DNA of 64,000 nt, from the NCBI RefSeq assembly GCF_002973525.1, contig NZ_PVEN01000026.1, positions 1 through 64,000 on the forward strand, written 5' to 3'. Within the stretch, counting starts at the first letter, position 1. Each line of letters begins with the position of its first letter. The notes beneath the pieces are model-generated. The model saw only the letters and a list, made by a program, of their open reading frames with translations. It was not told the origin of the DNA and searched no databases. The translations under genes were made by a program, and so were the position numbers. This stretch comes from Paraburkholderia sp. BL21I4N1. GTDB lineage: Bacteria; Pseudomonadota; Gammaproteobacteria; Burkholderiales; Burkholderiaceae. This document shows positions 17,172 through 24,853 of this stretch, one piece after another.

Positions 17172-17792
17172 ATGGCGCAAATCGTGCGGGATCGCATGGA
17201 CGATGGTCGCCGTAGGTGGCTGATAGCAACCTCCGTTGCAGGAAGCGTTGCAGGCGTTGCCACCCTTGTGCCGTTTATCGATTCATTCGCTCCGTCCGAA
17301 AAGGCCAAGGCGGCCGGCGCACCTGTTACTGCGGACATCAGCAAGTTGCAACCCGGGGATATGATGACCATTGCGTGGCGCGGCATACCGGTGTTTGTGG
17401 TCAATCGGACAGGGAAGATGCTGGCAGACGTCGTGACCGCTGACCCCATGGTGGCCGACCTCGCCACCAGACACCCCTTTTCGATACCACTGCCACCGTA
17501 CTGCAAGAACGAGTACCGGTCCCGCACAGATCATAAAAATATTCTCGTTGTCGTCGGCGTCTGTACACATCTAGGCTGCACACCTCGACCTCGTTTTCAG
17601 GAAGGTCCACAGGCTAACCTTCCCGACAACTGGCCAGGTGGCTTTCTGTGCTCCTGTCACGGTTCTACGTACGATCTCGCTGGCCGTGTGTTCAAGGACA
17701 AACCGGCACCGCAAAACCTGGATGTGCCACGCTACATGTTTGCGTCTTCTACGAGCTTGCTGGTTGGGGAAGATGAACATGGAGAAGCGTGA
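17172..17792 (+). CDS. petA: Orphan Rieske iron-sulfur protein (PetA-like)
   Basis: This is a ubiquinol-cytochrome c reductase-type Rieske [2Fe-2S] subunit of about 206 residues. DDGRRRWLIATSVAGS is the Tat-type membrane anchor. The cluster motifs CTHLGC and CSCHGS supply two Cys and two His ligands plus the disulfide pair, and the PAPQNLDVPRY tail is typical of PetA. ATG 17172 has GGAG six bases upstream; ATG 17160 is in frame but overlaps that site. No cytochrome b or c1 genes adjoin it (the next genes are an ABC transporter), so it is either a spare subunit for the chromosomal bc1 complex or serves another pathway. Confidence 0.85.
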   Translation: MAQIVRDRMDDGRRRWLIATSVAGSVAGVATLVPFIDSFAPSEKAKAAGAPVTADISKLQPGDMMTIAWRGIPVFVVNRTGKMLADVVTADPMVADLATRHPFSIPLPPYCKNEYRSRTDHKNILVVVGVCTHLGCTPRPRFQEGPQANLPDNWPGGFLCSCHGSTYDLAGRVFKDKPAPQNLDVPRYMFASSTSLLVGEDEHGEA

Positions 17793-18229
17793 GTGAACGC
17801 ATCAAACAGCTTTTTCGCGTATTCGGCCGCAACCCTTAGGTAATCCATCGAAGCAGCGTTAACCCCAGCATGGACCACAACTCTGCGTAGCTTCCGAGCT
17901 GAATGAGCAAAGAACCAGTGTCCTCAAAAGTCCGACAACAACTGCGCCAGGCGCTCGTGAAAACCCCTAGCGACTGGAGGCGTCAGGAAAAATTATTTAG
18001 GCGGTTCATCACCTATATTTGAAGCACCAGCGAACCGGAATTGTGCGAACTCGCATCTCCCTATTCTCCAGAAAACATCGTTCTACTAACATGAAAAACG
18101 ACCACAAATTGCGAAGCAGGAATACGCCTGCAGGCGGCCCACATCCTGCTAAATACCAGCGATCGAACCTCTCAAAGGAGGGGTAAACCAGAAACGCCGG
18201 GGTGTATGACCACAGAAAGGGGACACAAA
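17793..18229. promoter_or_regulatory. Upstream region of the ABC transporter operon
   Basis: This 437-bp gap has no supported gene. It should contain the promoter of the livK-type operon; AT-rich sequence at 17990-18110 is the most likely place. An AAAGGAGGGG sequence at about 18175 resembles a strong ribosome site, but no usable start follows it. Confidence 0.35.
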
Positions 18230-19486
18230 ATGATGGAGCGATTAGCTAACGGAAACCGGCAGCGCCGGATCGTTCTCAAGGCGGCGGCAGCGGCTGGCAT
18301 CATGCAGGTCGCGGCTCCGTTCATTATCAAGGCGCGCGGCGATGAGCCCATCAAGTTCGGACTCAACGACCCGCTCACTGGAACATATGCAGAGCTTGGC
18401 AAAAATGAGCAAGTCGGCTGTGAATACGCATTGGAACAGATCAACGCCAAGGGTGGCATCCTCGGGCGTCCGGTGCAACTTCTGGTTGAAGACTCAACAA
18501 GCGCCGACACCGGCACCGCCGTTCAAAAAGCCCGGAAGCTGATTGAGCGCGACAAGGTGAATTTTCTGCTGGGCAACGTCAATTCCGCGATGGCGCTGGC
18601 GATCGGGCAAGTGTCGAACGAACTGAAGACGCTGCACATCGTCACCGGCGGACACACCGATGCCGTGACCGGCACCAACTGCCACTGGAATGTCTTCCGG
18701 GTCTGCAACACGACCCGAATGGAAACCAATTCCGTCTCCAAGGTCCTGTTCGACAAGTATGGCAAGAAGTGGTTTTTCATTACCCCGGACTACGCGTTTG
18801 GTCACACCCTGCAGCAGGGATTTGAAGCCAGTCTCAAGAAATTCGGCGGCACCGAGGTTGGGGCGGCCTTGGCGCCACTCGGAACAACAGACTATTCTTC
18901 ATATCTCATCAAAGCCCAGTCTGTGAACCCTGACGTCATCCTTTTTCTTACTGCGGGCGAGGATGCCGTCAACTCGCTCAAGCAGGCCGTCCAGTTCGGC
19001 CTCGACAAGCATTTCCATATCGCGGGTGCCCAGCAGGAACTCGAAGTACTCGAAGGTCTCCCTCCCAACGCCCGCATCGGCACGTGGGTATTCGAATGGT
19101 ACTGGAATCAGCCCAGCGTCCCGCATGTGGCGGAGTTCGTCGCAGGCATTCGAAAGAAGTCCGGTCGCGTACCGACCGCCCGCCACTGGTTTGGCTATGT
19201 CGCAATGTGGACCATTGCGCTCGTCGCCAATCAGGAAAAAACGCTCGATGCGGTCAAGCTAGCGAAGGCGCTCGAGGGCTTCAAGTTACCGCCTGAGGTG
19301 GGGCTGATGCCGGACACCCCCTTCTATCGCGCGGGCGATCACCAGTTGATGCCTGATCTTTATGTCGGACACGCTGTCGAACAGGGCCCCCAACCGGATG
19401 ACCTCTTCCACGTCGACCAGGTTGTCAAGGGCGTTGATGCGGCATTGCCGGTGGACGAGACCGGTTGCCACATCAAATGGTCCTGA
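18230..19486 (+). CDS. Branched-chain amino acid-type ABC transporter, substrate-binding protein
   Basis: This is a periplasmic type I binding protein of the LivK family, about 418 residues. The N-terminus RQRRIVLKAAAAAGIMQ looks like a Tat-type signal. The two-lobed fold is evident from IKFGLNDPLTGTYAELGKNEQ, GGILGRPVQLLVEDS and FLLGNVNSAMALAI. ATG 18230 follows AAAGGGG; an upstream in-frame ATG at 18206 lacks a site. It heads the operon with both permeases and both ATPases. The substrate could be a branched-chain amino acid, amide, urea or aromatic acid; the sequence does not decide. Confidence 0.85.
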   Translation: MMERLANGNRQRRIVLKAAAAAGIMQVAAPFIIKARGDEPIKFGLNDPLTGTYAELGKNEQVGCEYALEQINAKGGILGRPVQLLVEDSTSADTGTAVQKARKLIERDKVNFLLGNVNSAMALAIGQVSNELKTLHIVTGGHTDAVTGTNCHWNVFRVCNTTRMETNSVSKVLFDKYGKKWFFITPDYAFGHTLQQGFEASLKKFGGTEVGAALAPLGTTDYSSYLIKAQSVNPDVILFLTAGEDAVNSLKQAVQFGLDKHFHIAGAQQELEVLEGLPPNARIGTWVFEWYWNQPSVPHVAEFVAGIRKKSGRVPTARHWFGYVAMWTIALVANQEKTLDAVKLAKALEGFKLPPEVGLMPDTPFYRAGDHQLMPDLYVGHAVEQGPQPDDLFHVDQVVKGVDAALPVDETGCHIKWS

Positions 19487-19650
19487 ACCTCGTAGCGAGT
19501 GCCGGATAAACAGATACTTCCCCTGAGCATTGAAGCGTGGCGGCGCTCCTTAAACGCGCCGCTAACGCATGAAAAGGACCCATCGAACCACGGCAGGCAG
19601 TCCGCCCAGCCTCGCTGCGCGGACTCTGTGAGAATGCCCACGGCGGTGCC

Positions 19651-20520
19651 ATGACACAGCTGATTTTATTTAACGTTTTTAACGGGATCATCATCGGTGC
19701 ATTCTATGCGCTGATGGCGCTCGGGCTTTCCCTGATACTCAACCTGAGCGGCGTGATCAATTTCGCTCACGGAGGGTTCCTCGCGGTTGGCGCGTATCTC
19801 GCGTACACGCTGATGCCCTACACGGGTTTCTGGGTCGCACTGCTCCTCGCGCCTCTTCTGACGGCTGCGCTCGGTGTGGTCATCGAGCGATTGCTGATCC
19901 GCCGGCTTTACGGTCGAGATCCGTTGTATAGCCTGCTCCTGACGTTCGGACTCGCTTTCATGCTGCAGGACGGTACGCGCTATATCTGGGGGCCGCAAAC
20001 GCTGCCTTACCAAATACCCGCGTCCCTCAACTCGCCGCTAAGCAACACATTCTTCTTTCTGACTGGCTACAGATTGTTTATGGTGGCGCTGGTCGTCGTA
20101 GTGGTCGCAGGTCTTTTCCTGATTCTCAACCGGACCCGGCTTGGCATGCGAATCCGGGCCGGCACAACAGACCTGGAAACCGTGTCGGTGCTCGGCGTCA
20201 ATGTGCGAATGCTGCGGACCCTGAACTTTGGTCTCGGGATTTTCCTCGCAGGGCTCGCTGGCGTTCTCGCCGCGGGTATGCTTGGACTGGAGCCAACAAT
20301 CGGCGACTCGCTCATCATGCCGAGTTTTGTCGCGATTATCGTAGGTGGACTTGGCAGTCTGCCAGGCACGCTGCTTGGCGGAATCCTGATTGGGGTTGCA
20401 TCTAGCGTGACCTCTGTCTTCCTCCCCTCGGCGACCGAGGCCGTGATCTACGTCATGATGGGACTCGTGTTGCTCGTACGTCCGCGCGGTCTGTTGGGCG
20501 AGGAAGGGAGGGTCCAGTGA
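19651..20520 (+). CDS. livH: ABC transporter permease, LivH type
   Basis: This inner-membrane permease of 289 residues has about eight helices. Family features are NVFNGIIIGAFYALMALGLSL at the N-terminus, GVINFAHGGFLAVGAY, and GGLGSLPGTLLGGILIGV, which contacts the ATPase. The gene follows the binding protein after 164 bp and overlaps the next permease by ATGA-type coupling (20517-20520). Confidence 0.9.
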   Translation: MTQLILFNVFNGIIIGAFYALMALGLSLILNLSGVINFAHGGFLAVGAYLAYTLMPYTGFWVALLLAPLLTAALGVVIERLLIRRLYGRDPLYSLLLTFGLAFMLQDGTRYIWGPQTLPYQIPASLNSPLSNTFFFLTGYRLFMVALVVVVVAGLFLILNRTRLGMRIRAGTTDLETVSVLGVNVRMLRTLNFGLGIFLAGLAGVLAAGMLGLEPTIGDSLIMPSFVAIIVGGLGSLPGTLLGGILIGVASSVTSVFLPSATEAVIYVMMGLVLLVRPRGLLGEEGRVQ

Positions 20521-21470
20521 GCGAAGCACAATATGGATTGGGCCGCACACTCGTGATCTGGCTAGCGTTGCTCACTATGCCGTTGTGGATCAACTGGATC
20601 GGCGGCTATACCGCGCTGGGCACGCGCCTGCTTGTCATGGCACTTGCCGCCATGTCGCTCAATTTCCTGCTCGGTTTCACGGGCGTGCTGTCGTTCGGAC
20701 ACGCCGCCTATTTCGGGCTCGGCGCCTATGGCGTGGGCATGACGATAAGGTACCTCGTCCCGAGTACTCCGCTCGGCATGCTGGTCGGGGTAGCCGTCGG
20801 CACGCTCGCGGCAGCCGTGATTGGTGCGCTGATCGTCCGGCTACGTGGGGTGTACTTCGCGATGGCGACCATCGCGTTCGGGCAGGTGTTCTATTTCATT
20901 GCGTTCAGGTGGAATTCCGTCACAGGCGGCGACGACGGGCTCTCGGGATGGCACCGCATGCCGATCAATCTGGGGCTTGGGACGGTTGATATCCTCAGTA
21001 ACGGGACGGCATTCTATTACTTCGTTCTGGCGTGTTTCGCGATCTCGGTCACCGTCATGGCCGGCCTGCTGCGTTCCCCATTTGGACGCACGTTGCTGGC
21101 TATTCGGGAGAACGAGCGACGCGCTCGCTTTCTCGGTGTGCCCGTTGAACAACATATCTGGCTGTCCTTCGTCATCTCCTGCTTCTTTGTCAGCCTGGCA
21201 GGCACGCTCTACGCATTGCTGAACAACTTCTCGGATCCGCATGGCCTGCGCTGGGACCAATCTGGCGAATTCGTCATCATGTCGGTCCTTGGGGGTATGC
21301 GCTCGCTGTGGGGTCCGCTGGTTGGCGCAGCGATTTTTGTCGTCGTGCAGGACTACATCTCCAGCCGGACAGAGAACTGGATGTCGTTTATCGGTCTGCT
21401 GTTCGTACTGGTTGTCCTGTTCTTTCCGCGCGGCGTGTTCGGCTTGATACGGAAAAAGGCGAATCCATGA
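20517..21470 (+). CDS. livM: ABC transporter permease, LivM type
   Basis: This is the second permease of the pair, 317 residues. The LivM signatures are LLGFTGVLSFGHAAYFGLGAY and the EAA-like loop VLGGMRSLWGPLVGAAIF. It starts with GTG 20517 inside the end of livH and ends overlapping livG, a layout that fixes expression stoichiometry. Confidence 0.9.
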   Translation: MSEAQYGLGRTLVIWLALLTMPLWINWIGGYTALGTRLLVMALAAMSLNFLLGFTGVLSFGHAAYFGLGAYGVGMTIRYLVPSTPLGMLVGVAVGTLAAAVIGALIVRLRGVYFAMATIAFGQVFYFIAFRWNSVTGGDDGLSGWHRMPINLGLGTVDILSNGTAFYYFVLACFAISVTVMAGLLRSPFGRTLLAIRENERRARFLGVPVEQHIWLSFVISCFFVSLAGTLYALLNNFSDPHGLRWDQSGEFVIMSVLGGMRSLWGPLVGAAIFVVVQDYISSRTENWMSFIGLLFVLVVLFFPRGVFGLIRKKANP

Positions 21471-22216
21471 GCTTATTGTCGGTGGAAGGCGTCTCGCATC
21501 ACTTCGGTAACCTGCGGGCCGTCAACGACGTATCGATGAAGGTCCAGACAGGCGAACTGAGGGCGGTCATCGGACCCAATGGCGCCGGGAAAACAACTTT
21601 CTTCAATCTGATTAGTGGATTCTGTCACCCCACGGTAGGGCGTATCCTGTTCGACGGGAATGATATCACCAGCCTTCCTCCCCATCGGCGGGTGGCCTTG
21701 GGCATGGCGCGCACGTTCCAGATCACTGAGGTATTTCCAGAACTCTCGGTCCGCGACAACGTGCGCATCCCCGTCGAAATCGAATCCGGCTACCGGTTGA
21801 GTCCGTGGCTCTCGCGTGCTGCGGCGGTAAAAATACATGATCGGGTTGACGAACTGATCACGATGGGTGGACTTGGCGCCAAGGCAAACCGCCTTGTGGG
21901 GGAGCTATCCCTGGGTGACCAGCGCTCTACCGAGATCATCATGTCGCTTGGACTCAGACCGCGACTGCTGTTGCTTGACGAGCCGACCGCAGGAATGGGC
22001 GACCAGGAAACCTACGACATCACGCAACTGATACACAACCTGCACAATGATCAGGCGCTTACGATGGTGCTAATAGAGCACGACATGCGGGTAGTCTTCC
22101 AACTGGCCCAACGCATCATGGTGCTTGCCGAAGGGCGAGTGCTCGCGGAAGGCACGCCTGTCGAAATTGCCGCGAATGAGGAGGTTCAGGCGGCCTACCT
22201 TGGAAAAACGGTATGA
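21467..22216 (+). CDS. livG: ABC transporter ATPase, LivG type
   Basis: The 249-residue ATP-binding subunit has Walker A GPNGAGKTT, Walker B LLLLDEPTAG and H-loop LIEHDM. The signature motif reads LSLGDQR instead of the usual LSxGxQR form with GQ, a minor variation. ATG 21467 overlaps the livM stop (ATGA), and the stop overlaps livF. A longer upstream frame is an artefact inside livM. Confidence 0.9.
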   Translation: MSLLSVEGVSHHFGNLRAVNDVSMKVQTGELRAVIGPNGAGKTTFFNLISGFCHPTVGRILFDGNDITSLPPHRRVALGMARTFQITEVFPELSVRDNVRIPVEIESGYRLSPWLSRAAAVKIHDRVDELITMGGLGAKANRLVGELSLGDQRSTEIIMSLGLRPRLLLLDEPTAGMGDQETYDITQLIHNLHNDQALTMVLIEHDMRVVFQLAQRIMVLAEGRVLAEGTPVEIAANEEVQAAYLGKTV

Positions 22217-22983
22217 ACGTTCTGGATGCCGAAGGACTGCAGACCTACTACGGGAAAAGCCACATCCTGCATGCGGTGTCGCTGCACGTACGTGAGGGGG
22301 AGATCGTCGCTCTCCTTGGCCGCAACGGTGCCGGCAAGACGACGACACTGCGTAGCCTGATCGGATTGACACGAGCTCGGGAAGGTGCCGTGCGCATCTT
22401 CGATAACGCCACGACCGCTTGGCCACCCTATCGAATTGCCGCACTGGGTGTTGGATATGTACCGGAAGGACGACGCATCTTTCCAGGGTTGACCGTTGAA
22501 GAGAACCTCCTGGTACCCCTCGGCCGCCCTGGATCCTGGACAATCGAACGGGTCTATACGCTGTTTCCCCGTTTGGAAGAGCGTCGTTCCAGCAAGGGCA
22601 GACAATTGTCAGGAGGCGAGCAGGAGATGCTCGCGATCGCACGAGCCCTGATGCTCAATCCCAAACTTCTGTTGCTCGACGAACCGTCTCAAGGTCTCGC
22701 GCCGCTTATTGTCCGGGAGGTCTTCGAGGTAATCGCCGGAATGCGCGGTGAAGGTATGTCCGTGCTTCTCGTCGAGCAGAACGTGAGGGCAGCGGTCGAC
22801 ATCGCCGATACCGCGTGCGTTCTCGATGACGGGCGGGTCGTCTTCATGGGCTCAGCCAGAGAATTCGGGAGCGATGAAGCAAGGGTACGCGCGCTGGCGG
22901 GTGCAAGCGTTGAGAATTGGGACGTTCCGGACGCAGGTCGCGCGGACCACGATCGTTCGCGTAAGAACAACGGTCCTCCCTAG
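22213..22983 (+). CDS. livF: ABC transporter ATPase, LivF type
   Basis: This is the second ATP-binding subunit, 256 residues: Walker A GRNGAGKTT, signature LSGGEQ, Walker B LLLLDEPSQGLAP, the LivF hallmark GYVPEGRRIFPGLTVEENL, and H-loop VEQNV. The last 25 or so residues (DVPDAGRADHDRSRKNN) are unusually polar and run right up to the truncated DUF4336 gene, so the native C-terminus may have been altered at the junction. Confidence 0.9.
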   Translation: MNVLDAEGLQTYYGKSHILHAVSLHVREGEIVALLGRNGAGKTTTLRSLIGLTRAREGAVRIFDNATTAWPPYRIAALGVGYVPEGRRIFPGLTVEENLLVPLGRPGSWTIERVYTLFPRLEERRSSKGRQLSGGEQEMLAIARALMLNPKLLLLDEPSQGLAPLIVREVFEVIAGMRGEGMSVLLVEQNVRAAVDIADTACVLDDGRVVFMGSAREFGSDEARVRALAGASVENWDVPDAGRADHDRSRKNNGPP

Positions 22984-23289
22984 CTCACAGATGTCCGTCC
23001 GGAATGCGACTCGCCATTCCGGTATTGACCAATAGTGAAGGCGGTTTGGTCCGACAATCCATCGCGGTTCGCCGATGCTCTTGAACTCGGCCCTGAGTTC
23101 GAATGTCAGCCGTGTCGGCGAATGAATGAGAAGACGCGAGCCTGCCAGCCGTGCGACCGTCATTCTGGTGGAAAACGGCATCTTCGGCCAAGGCATGCCA
23201 AACCGGATAATCGGTCCGTCGACAATCCACAGATGCTCCGCGAAGAGCGTATTCAATGGCGGATAAGTCGCGTTTGAGGTGTCAATCAT
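22984..23289 (-). pseudogene. DUF4336-family protein, 3'-truncated at the end of the liv operon
   Basis: Read on the minus strand from ATG 23289, the first 98 or so residues match the DUF4336 pattern as I remember it: LFAEHLWIVDGPI, FSTRMTVARLAG, LLIHSPTRLTFELRAEF, and VGPNRLHYWSIPEW. The family is larger (200 or more residues, metallo-hydrolase-like); here homology stops around 22990 and the frame continues into antisense livF. The end of the liv operon therefore appears to have replaced the 3' part of this gene. Confidence 0.6.
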
Positions 23290-23401
23290 TCTTTGTCAGG
23301 AACCGCAATCTTCGGTGGATATTTGATGACATACCACCGCATCTCGACAGCAAGCCCAGCTCGCCCGAATCAAGTACGCCGTTGGCTACAAAAGGCCCAC
23401 C

Positions 23402-23554
23402 TTGAATCTGTCATTATGTGACATAAAATATAGATGGGCCTTCTTATGACTGGACTTGGACCAGGGGCAACCTGAAGCAGCACGCCACCATGAATCTAGA
23501 AGACTGCGTGCGCCCGTGGAAACACCACGTTCTGCCTCCGACACACAGTAGCCG
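23402..23554 (+). promoter_or_regulatory. Candidate promoter plus leader element upstream of DUF1840 (copy 2 of a shared module)
   Basis: TTGAAT, a 16-bp spacer and TAAAAT (23402-23429) form a promoter whose spacer contains the inverted repeat TGTCA-TTATG-TGACA. ACACAGTAGCCG follows at 23543-23554. It matches the module at 2267-2352 in hexamers, spacer length and 12-mer. The promoter is about 330 bp upstream of the DUF1840 start. The remaining intergenic sequence 23290-23759 holds no gene I can support. Confidence 0.45.
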
Positions 23555-23759
23555 GCCATCCGGAAGGCCCTCAGCAATACGTCACTGGCGCCATCTGGCC
23601 GTCGCGCATGGCAATTCCGGGACGATCGCAGATCGGTCTACAGCGACCGGGTGCATTTGATGCCCTTCCGTCCAGCTTTCGCGGGCACACTTCGGTTTGG
23701 CGCAAAAGCGGCTTTCGTGCACACCGAAGCGCTGCGGACCATATACAGGAGGTTACATC

Positions 23760-24089
23760 ATGCTGGTCACTTTCCAATCGCCCGCCGCGCCAGACGTTGT
23801 CATGCTCAGGAACCTCGCTGAATATCTGCTGACCCTCATTGGCAAGCACCTCGGTGCACGCGGCGTAATTCAGCATGACGAATTGCCTCACGCAATCGTT
23901 CGTCTTGAAGCAGCGATTACCGAAGAAGCTCACGCGGAAATCGCGCTCGAATCGCTCTACCATGTGCCGAATGGGGGCAATTATGACGTGAACGATGATC
24001 GCGGTGGACTTGCACGGCGGGCATGGCCGCTGCTCGATATGATGCGCGAGGCCCGTCGGCAAAACGCGGACATTATCTGGGGCCTTTAG
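23760..24089 (+). CDS. DUF1840 domain protein
   Basis: The protein has 109 residues: MLVTFQSPAAPDVVMLRNLAEYL opens a helical cytoplasmic protein, IVRLEAAITEEAH is in the middle, and ARRAWPLLDMMREARRQNADI closes it; this is the DUF1840 layout found in beta- and gammaproteobacteria. ATG 23760 has a near-perfect AGGAGG seven bases upstream, which excludes the longer upstream frame. Function unknown. It shares a promoter/leader module with the HiPIP gene, suggesting co-regulation. Confidence 0.8.
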   Translation: MLVTFQSPAAPDVVMLRNLAEYLLTLIGKHLGARGVIQHDELPHAIVRLEAAITEEAHAEIALESLYHVPNGGNYDVNDDRGGLARRAWPLLDMMREARRQNADIIWGL

Positions 24090-24423
24090 CCAGTCTGTGA
24101 CGACGTGACACGACAACAGGTGCGCAAGGGTCGAACTGCTCGCGTAGAAAGATGGGTTGCCAGGTAGGTCTGCAATTAGTAGTCCAGCAATGCCGGAATG
24201 CGGTAGTTCGCCAGCAGTCGCCTGCGATCCGCAGTGAAGATTTTAGTCTGACCCCATTCCCTCAGTTTTCCAGCCAGCGGGCATGTATCAGGATTGAAAG
24301 TCACTCGTAGCAATGCTGACGCTGTCTTTTCGAGAGCACGTATAACAATACTTCGCCATACCAAGGGGGAGTGTCTGAATTGGGAGAATGGCGTCGAACC
24401 AAAGCTTATCTGTGAGTCAAGCC
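24090..24423. other. Intergenic stretch with no supported gene
   Basis: Reading frames on both strands are short, without ribosome sites or GC3 bias. I see nothing else. Confidence 0.4.
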
Positions 24424-24579
24424 TCATCGCCTGTGATGAAACGCGTCCCACCGCTTGCTACGGCCCAGCCGACGGAAAGTCCGCTCGCGGACATGTTCAC
24501 GCCAATGGTGTCCAGCAAGCAGCAAAGCGGAAATTGCCAGCGCAGCGATGCCCATTAGGGTCCCTGCGAGTTCCGTCAT
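24424..24579 (-). CDS. Small membrane protein (51 residues)
   Basis: On the minus strand the ATG at about 24579 follows GAGGT seven bases upstream. The product is MTELAGTLMGIAALAISALL plus a basic tail (HHWREHVRERTFRRLGR...). One N-terminal membrane helix with a positively charged C-terminus predicts N-out/C-in insertion. The frame extends upstream, but that part has no start support. Unknown family; it lies between DUF1840 and the DedA-LssY gene. Confidence 0.5.
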   Translation of the reverse strand: MTELAGTLMGIAALAISALLLAGHHWREHVRERTFRRLGRSKRWDAFHHRR

Positions 24580-24853
24580 TGGGGTACCTCGCCTGTCTGT
24601 CTGGTTTGCACGCTGCGAATCCCATCCAGAAGTCACCGGCAAATTACAACGTGACCAGAGTGACATTGTCGCCCAATGCGGAGCCCGACTCAAGCGCCCT
24701 GCTCTCCCCTCCGAGCATAGCGATTCCTTCCAGCGTATCCCGGCCTCTGGCCCTCTCTCATGTCGTTACGTCAAACAGGAATAGAACTGAGAGCCGAACT
24801 TGTTGAAGCCACCTTGGCGAAGGATCTTAGCCAGCGCCTCGTCCGTCTGATGT

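Noticed and set aside
18230..22983. Assigning the ABC operon specifically to urea or leucine uptake
   Set aside because: The binding protein gives no decisive specificity residues by eye and no catabolic genes adjoin.
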